Assembly: GCF_017565645.3 (NCBI RefSeq)
Contig: NZ_CP086139.1
Span: 62,001-126,000, forward strand
Direction of reading: 5' to 3'
Origin: Bradyrhizobium barranii subsp. barranii
Lineage (GTDB): Bacteria > Pseudomonadota > Alphaproteobacteria > Rhizobiales > Xanthobacteraceae
Length of the DNA stretch: 64,000 nucleotides
The notes beneath the pieces are model-generated. The model ran no database searches. It was not told where the DNA came from and saw only the letters and a list, made by a program, of their open reading frames with translations. Below are positions 59,697 through 64,000 of the stretch, one piece after another. Position numbers and translations under genes: made by a program. The stretch's first letter is position 1, and each line of letters starts with the position of its first letter.

Positions 59697-60458
59697 ATGC
59701 TTAACCACCCAACCCACGAACGGCTGATCGAGCTTGGCCTGACCGGAATGGCCAAGGCCTTCGAGGAGCAGCGCCGATCGCCCGATCTCGAAGCCCTGCC
59801 GTTCGAAGATCGCATCGGCCTGTTGGTCGACCGCGAAGCCGCCGAACGCGACACCAGGCGGCTCACCACGCGCCTCAAGATCGCCGCACTGCGCCAGACT
59901 GCTTGCGTCGAGGACGTCGATCTGCGCACCCCGCGGGGCATCGACCGCGCCGTTTTCGCCAAACTCGTCGAAGGTCGCTGGATCGATCGCCACGAGAATT
60001 TGCTCGTCACCGGGGCAACCGGCCTGGGCAAAAGTTGGTTAGCCTGCGCGCTCGGCCACAAGGCCTGCCGCGACAACCGATCAGTCCTCTATCATCGCGT
60101 TCCAAGGCTGTTCGAGGCGCTCGCGCTCGCGCGCGGAGACGGACGTTACGCTCGGCTCCTCAAAAGCCTCGGCCGCGCTCAGCTTCTGATTTTGGATGAT
60201 TGGGGACTATCGGTGCTCACCGCCGCGGAACGCCGCGATCTGCTCGAAATCCTCGAGGACCGCCATGGCCGCGCATCCACCATCGTCACAAGTCAGCTCC
60301 CCGTGGACACCTGGCATGGAGCCATTGGGGACCCCACGGTCGCCGACGCCATTCTCGATCGCCTCGTCCACAACGCCCACCGCCTCCAGCTCACCGGAGA
60401 AAGCATGCGAAAACGCAGCGCCAAAACCATCACCCTTGACGGCCAACCAGAACACTGA
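59697..60458 (+). CDS. istB: IS21 helper ATPase IstB
   Basis: The 253-residue AAA+ protein of the DnaC/IstB type has Walker A GATGLGKSWLACAL (near residue 105) and Walker B LLILDDWGL (near 163). It stimulates and targets IstA. It starts 18 bases after istA. Confidence 0.96.
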   Translation: MLNHPTHERLIELGLTGMAKAFEEQRRSPDLEALPFEDRIGLLVDREAAERDTRRLTTRLKIAALRQTACVEDVDLRTPRGIDRAVFAKLVEGRWIDRHENLLVTGATGLGKSWLACALGHKACRDNRSVLYHRVPRLFEALALARGDGRYARLLKSLGRAQLLILDDWGLSVLTAAERRDLLEILEDRHGRASTIVTSQLPVDTWHGAIGDPTVADAILDRLVHNAHRLQLTGESMRKRSAKTITLDGQPEH

Positions 60459-60486
60459 CTCTATCTCCCATCGGCCGTAGCGGGCT

Positions 60487-60542
60487 GCTCACGATCGTCT
60501 GAATTCAGTGCTCACGATCGCGCGAAATCGATGCTCACGATC
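60487..60542 (-). repeat. IS21 right terminal repeats (three units, inverted)
   Basis: GCTCACGATC at 60487, 60510 and 60533, again 23 bases apart and inverted relative to the left set. Confidence 0.9.
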
Positions 60543-60854
60543 CGTGAAATCCGCACCTTGGTGGCGCAATGGTATGCACGCCACCGTGCCGGAGCGATGA
60601 CGGTTGTCATCTTGCCCGATGAGGGTTTTCGATATCAAGAGACGGTGTTCAACCATAATTGGCTCGCCGCTCTGAATGGTTGGCCGGTCGCCATTGCCGA
60701 TGCGCCAGCCACACTAGAGAAGATCGTCGTGCCAGGTGGAGAGGGGACATGGACACGCATGATCTGGGGACGGCGGGTCTTGGAAGAGGTGCCGAGCGGC
60801 GGAGAAACCGCACGTAGGCTGCGTGGCTAATTCGCCGCAGGCGTGTGGAAACGA

Positions 60855-61162
60855 TCTTGGCGTGGAGCTTCTCGACCTCCAGTTCGTGGGCCGCCTCGCC
60901 ATCCCGACCAGCGCCCGCGTCGAACGCCCGAACCGCTTGATCCTGAAGCTGCTTCTTCCACGCATAAATCTGGTTCACATGCACCTGGTAGCGCTGCGCC
61001 AGATCCGTCACCGTTGATTGTTCTCGCAGCGCCTCCAAGGCGATCTTTGCCTTCAGCGCTGCATCGATTTTTCGTCTCGTCTTCTTCATGGTCCCGCTCC
61101 GTTTATCAAAACGGAACGGCATCCGCACCACCTAAGCCGCCGGTCCAAAATCCGGGGTCCAT
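60855..61162 (-). mobile_element. IS3-family fragment with partial orfA
   Basis: From ATG 61089 the frame gives KKTRRKIDAALKAKIALEAL, then VTDLAQRYQVHVNQIYAWKK, the orfA HTH_Tnp_1 domain of IS3-family elements, up to ELEVEKLHAKI. After that, similarity ends within 30 bases of the PLP gene's stop. orfB is absent. A typical element end (TGGACCCCGGATTTTGG on the minus strand) lies at the 61.16-kb side. Confidence 0.82.
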
Positions 61163-61185
61163 TTCAGGGCTTGCCAGTGTCATAT

Positions 61186-61446
61186 ATGGCAACCCGCTGG
61201 CAACCCTGGGAGACGGTGCTGAGGCGCATCGCTCCGCGCGAACATGCAGCGATGCAAGATCGACTCGTCGAAGCCATGGGCGAGGAGTTTCAAACCCGCT
61301 TGAATCAGTTACTGGCCGAGGATAGTTTGTTAGGCGACCTGGATGCCGAGCGGGTGCTCGGAGCCCAAGTCCGAAACCAAATCGCTGGCGAGATCAATCG
61401 CGCGGTCATGGACCTGCTGCTCGCAGAGCGCGGCCTAGAACAATGA
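61186..61446 (+). CDS. Hypothetical protein (86 aa), perhaps 5'-truncated by the IS3 fragment
   Basis: ATG 61186 reads ATRWQPWETVLRRIAPREHA, then a helical acidic protein ending LLLAERGLEQ. It starts only about 20 bases from the IS3 end, so its original 5' end or promoter may be lost. No known family. Confidence 0.45.
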   Translation: MATRWQPWETVLRRIAPREHAAMQDRLVEAMGEEFQTRLNQLLAEDSLLGDLDAERVLGAQVRNQIAGEINRAVMDLLLAERGLEQ

Positions 61447-62331
61447 GACTTCCCAAGAGCCCCGCAGGGATATTTTTCATTGCTCTGTGGGGCTGCCTCA
61501 AGATGGATCGTGCAATCGACATCATCTTTGAGCTGACGATTGGCGCTCGAGCGAGAGGCTGAGGCGCGGCCCGTTGAGGAGCACGCATCTACCGCCGTGA
61601 AGATCGCACGGTGTGCGGCAGCGTGAAATGGTCGGCGTGCAGCCGGTTCAAAACTGCTCAGAACGACTCCGCCGACGAAGGATCCTTCCAATGACGGCTT
61701 CTTCGGCCTGGCGGCCCAACAAAAAGCAGAGTGGTAGTGCCTGCCGCATCTTGAATGGGGTCGCGAGGCGCTCGAATGGTGCACGCGCTGGAGTTGGCTA
61801 TCGCTATAGTGATCGGCGCTAGCCGCCAGTACCCATCTTTGGCGACACGTCTGCCGAACGGATGATCGAGTCTCGCTTGCCGCAAGCCGTGCAGATGAAG
61901 CGCGGCTCGAGATCGGACAGCCGCATCTCGTCCGGGAGCGAGCCGCAATCCCACGACAGCTAGCTTGTCGGGACTGCTTCCGATGCAAGAGATCGGGTTC
62001 AAGCCAACGCTGAGATTGCCGGGAGACGAGCGGAAAATCGCCGGGCGCGCGCCCCAGCTCTCGCTTTTGGGGGGCGGAGCTGGGGCTAAGCCGGCTTAGG
62101 AGACTGTCAGCGGCGAACCTCCGTCCATGACGTTACGACTTCTCCAAATTTCATCCACGAGGATTCGCTGTTGCTGCGGCGCGCTACTACTTTTGCGCAC
62201 GCGATCTGCCTTGCCGCTCTGTTTTACGATGTACCCAATCGTGCGGATTGGCCGAACACCCCCATCCCGACCATGCATATCGCGCGATGAGGGATCGCCG
62301 CTCCAGCCCACGGAGCGACGGTCCCGCCCTG
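61447..62331. other. Gene-poor 0.9-kb stretch with a small coding scrap and a hairpin
   Basis: On the minus strand from about 61926 to 61819 a frame reads DEMRLSDLEPRFICTACGKR, resembling the end of a small CxxC zinc-ribbon protein common in bradyrhizobia, but an upstream stop leaves it a fragment. At 62051-62086 GCCCCAGCTC and GAGCTGGGGC form an inverted repeat with a 16-base loop. No other gene is supported. Confidence 0.4.
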
Positions 62332-62417
62332 GGGCCTTCGCAACCGAATCCTACGCCGCATCAGCGCTTTACACCACGCTCGCCAGCCTCTCGGGCGCCC
62401 TCTGACGAATAAGGCGG
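62332..62417 (-). mobile_element. Solitary IS1380 left-end relic
   Basis: Read on the minus strand from 62417, CCCGCCTTATTCGTCAGAG and the following bases match the remnant at 36788 (including CTGGCGAGCGTGGTG and GCTGATGCGGCGTAGG). It ends after about 85 bases. CTAG flanks its outer end (62418-62421). Confidence 0.85.
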
Positions 62418-62421
62418 GCTA

Positions 62422-62879
62422 GATAGCGGCGCACTGGTTTGCACCCGGGGGTAGGACTTGGCCACCGCAGATAGCTGATTGATGCACAGCGCGGCATGAC
62501 GAAAAGAACATGTCAGGCGACGCTCAGAGTCCGTTCGTGATCGCGCTGGGGGCGTCTGACAAGAACGACTCTCCACTCGCGAGATTGAGATGTGGTCTGC
62601 GGCACAATACTGGACCGCTTAGGTTTGCGTTATCCACTCGCCGGGTAGTACGGTCAACGAATACACCAACCATGATGGGTAGCACCATTAGCTTTCTTCT
62701 TGAAGTCTCTCAACTGCTGGTGTATTGTCTCAAGCATCGATACTGGCCGAACAACTGTTCCGCTTTCGCCTCAGATCCTGACGGCGCGCACGTTTCAGAC
62801 ATTCTCCAACATCGACTAACCGGAACACTGGCCGCAACTCTGCGCGCCAGGTCCTGCGCGCATGCGAAAGGAAGACCTG
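62422..62879. other. Leader region of the cold-shock gene, no gene seen
   Basis: No credible frame. The AT-richer part near 62.63-62.75 kb may hold the cold-shock promoter and long 5' leader usual for csp genes. Confidence 0.35.
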
Positions 62880-63089
62880 ATGAACACAGGTACAGTGAAG
62901 TGGTTTAACACCCAAAAGGGCTTCGGCTTTATCCAGCCGACAAGCGGTAGCAATGACGTTTTTGTTCATATCAGCGCGGTCGAACGCGCCGGTATGGGTA
63001 CTCTGAGCGAAGGTCAGGCGCTGTCATATGACATCGTCGCAGACCGTCGTTCGGGCAAGTCCGCTGCCGAAAATCTTCGTGCGGCTTAA
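62880..63089 (+). CDS. Cold-shock protein (CspA family)
   Basis: ATG 62880 has AAGGAAG upstream. The 69-residue protein has RNP1 KGFGFIQP and RNP2 DVFVHISAV, the single-strand nucleic-acid binding motifs of CspA. It melts mRNA structure in cold or stress. It ends SAAENLRAA and is followed by a clear terminator. Confidence 0.95.
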   Translation: MNTGTVKWFNTQKGFGFIQPTSGSNDVFVHISAVERAGMGTLSEGQALSYDIVADRRSGKSAAENLRAA

Positions 63090-63146
63090 TTAAGAGCACG
63101 ACAGACCTATCGCTCTAGCCACGGATGTACTGGCAGAGCTTGTGGT

Positions 63147-63181
63147 CCGCCCCGTCACCGAGTCATCGGGGCGGGGTTTTT
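63147..63181 (+). terminator. Rho-independent terminator of the cold-shock gene
   Basis: CCGCCCCG (63147-63154) pairs with CGGGGCGG (63167-63174), followed by GGTTTTT. Confidence 0.88.
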
Positions 63182-63439
63182 GATTCGACCCCGTCAGCGA
63201 TTGTAAAAGTGAGTCTCGTGTGCGGCTTCGTTCGCCTCGACAATCGGGTGACTGGGCCGCCGAGCTAAAATAAAGGCACAGACTATAGCCGAACCGAGGC
63301 GATGGCCCCCGTCGGCAGATCGCCTGCTTCGAGTGCTCAGTTTGCGGTGCGACCATGGAATCGTGGAATACCGCTTGGGTACCGACCTACAGGTTGATTG
63401 CGGGCCCCGTTCGGCATTTTTCCGAAGGATGATTGACTA

Positions 63440-63945
63440 GTGCGGATGTCGGATGAGGAACGCGTCTTCCTGCTGACCCAGCATCACATCGTCTCGGACG
63501 GCGGTCGATGGGCGTGCTGGTGCATGAACTCAGTCGGCTTTACCGGGCGTTCGAGGCTGGACAGGACGATCCTTTGCCGCCGTTGGCGATCCAGTATCCG
63601 GATTATGCCGCCTGGCAACGGCAGTGGCTGTCGGGGAACGGCTGCAGAAGCAGGCGAAGTATTGGCGCAACGCCCTGTCAGGCACGGCCCGTCTTGTCTT
63701 GCCGACGGACCGTGCGCGGCCGGCCCAGCAGTCGTTTGCCGGGGCCAGTGTTCCTGTTGTCATCGATGCGGGACTTGAAGCGGCTGAGCCGGCAGCATGG
63801 CACGACGTTGTTCCTGACGGTGCTGGCGGGCTGGGCGGGGGTGCTGTCGCGTCTGTCGGGGCAGGACGACCCTCCCCATCCGCTGCCAACAGAACTATCC
63901 GGGCCCGCTTTTCACGCTCCGGAAGCTGACTGAAACGGAGAGCGG
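63440..63945 (+). pseudogene. NRPS condensation-domain fragment with several frameshifts
   Basis: The pieces in order are EERVFLLTQHHIVSDG (the HHxxxDG motif of condensation domains), MGVLVHELSRLYRAFEAGQD, PLAIQYPDYAAWQRQWLSG, LQKQAKYWRNALSGTARLVL and LKRLSRQHGTTLFLTVLAGW. They lie in three frames; breaks are near 63503 (a T lost in GGCTGGTCG), 63637 (a G lost in a G run) and 63775. The adenylation and other domains are not in the window. It is a decayed or poorly read piece of a nonribosomal peptide synthetase. Confidence 0.8.
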
Positions 63946-64000
63946 CTTCGAACAAGAAAGTCTCAGCCAAGGGCGCGCAGAAAAGCTGGCGCCGTCTCGA

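Larger units (their letters stand above)
57964..60555 (+). mobile_element. IS21-family insertion sequence (2,592 bp)
   Basis: It has 5'-TG...CA-3' ends (TGCGCG at 57964, CCGCA ending 60555) and a seven-base target duplication CCTTGGT at 57957-57963 and 60556-60562. Removal with one copy of the duplication restores the interrupted frame. It carries istA and istB in the usual order, plus 23-bp-spaced terminal repeats at both ends. Confidence 0.95.
57155..60830 (+). pseudogene. PLP-dependent cysteine synthase-like gene interrupted by the IS21 element
   Basis: The 5' part encodes VETTSGTFGLALAMIAAA, VGCAGSGGSLCGTAAIL (PLP phosphate loop) and MGPTSGAAALV at the IS junction. The 3' part (60563-60830) continues AQWYARHRAGAMTVVILPDE and FNHNWLAALNGW. 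With one CCTTGGT the reading frame is restored (GAAALVAQWYARHR). The PLP-binding lysine region (NPxGSxKDR) is not readable; upstream in another frame SVDEANPGP suggests a deletion there, so the gene may have been defective before the IS came in. Confidence 0.8.

Noticed and set aside
57978..60542. Regularly spaced repeats suggesting a CRISPR array
   Set aside because: The 23-bp-phased units are IS21 terminal repeats; spacers are too short and lie at both ends of the element in inverted orientation.

Overview
The window is high-GC alphaproteobacterial DNA. It is most like the Bradyrhizobium/Nitrobacter/Afipia group (Nitrobacteraceae), judging from the GroES/GroEL proteins, the tra gene set (traH-traB-traF-traA diverging from traC-traD-traG), and a block of small rhizobial plasmid/ICE proteins (DUF736, ArdC, DUF1419, DUF3085, DUF3991-Toprim, ParB-like, methylase-helicase). 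No rRNA, tRNA, CRISPR array or repABC cassette was seen. It reads as a decaying conjugative element (plasmid or ICE) holding accessory and stress genes and damaged by insertion sequences.

Layout. 0-8.3 kb: conjugation genes around a predicted oriT (about 5.69-5.73 kb); traH and traG are frameshifted. 8.5-11.5 kb: a groESL operon with an RpoH-type promoter, a CIRCE operator and a terminator. 11.8-16.3 kb: a compact minus-strand operon encoding a trypsin-like protease fused to a NUC1 nuclease, a secreted S1/P1 nuclease and a LOG-like Rossmann protein, with a trypco2-like remnant diverging from it; this is the best candidate here for an undescribed system. 16.9-22.7 kb: scattered accessory genes (formylglutamate amidohydrolase, broken PCMT-like methyltransferase, sigma factor with a coupled small protein, GNAT, WGR, HU). 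22.7-41 kb: the plasmid/ICE maintenance block, nearly all on the minus strand, interrupted by an IS110-family element (in a DUF7007-like gene) and an IS1380 element (in a DUF3085 gene). 41.9-46 kb: a fragmentary kinase-like ORF, then an AbiEi/AbiEii toxin-antitoxin pair with a five-copy octanucleotide tract upstream and an unknown gene downstream. 46-49.7 kb: a gene graveyard (serine recombinase, DnaB, SDR and RecD2 pieces). 49.8-57 kb: a SNF2 helicase with its SWIM-finger partner, a 2OG-Fe(II) oxygenase and a zinc-ribbon protein. 57-61.2 kb: a PLP-dependent synthase-like gene split by an IS21 element, then an IS3 fragment. 61.2-64 kb: an IS1380 end relic, a cold-shock gene with terminator, and a broken NRPS condensation domain at the right edge.

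Three interrupted genes rebuild well when the IS is removed. The IS1380 removal (with one CTAG) restores an exact 132-residue DUF3085 frame, and the IS21 removal (with one CCTTGGT) restores the PLP-gene frame across the junction. Frameshifts or stops also affect traH, traG, the PCMT-like gene, the ParB-like gene, the methylase-helicase, dnaB and the NRPS piece. Several lie in G/C homopolymers, so sequencing or assembly error must be weighed against true decay. All functional calls rest on recognition of motifs and family resemblance by eye; no database search was run.
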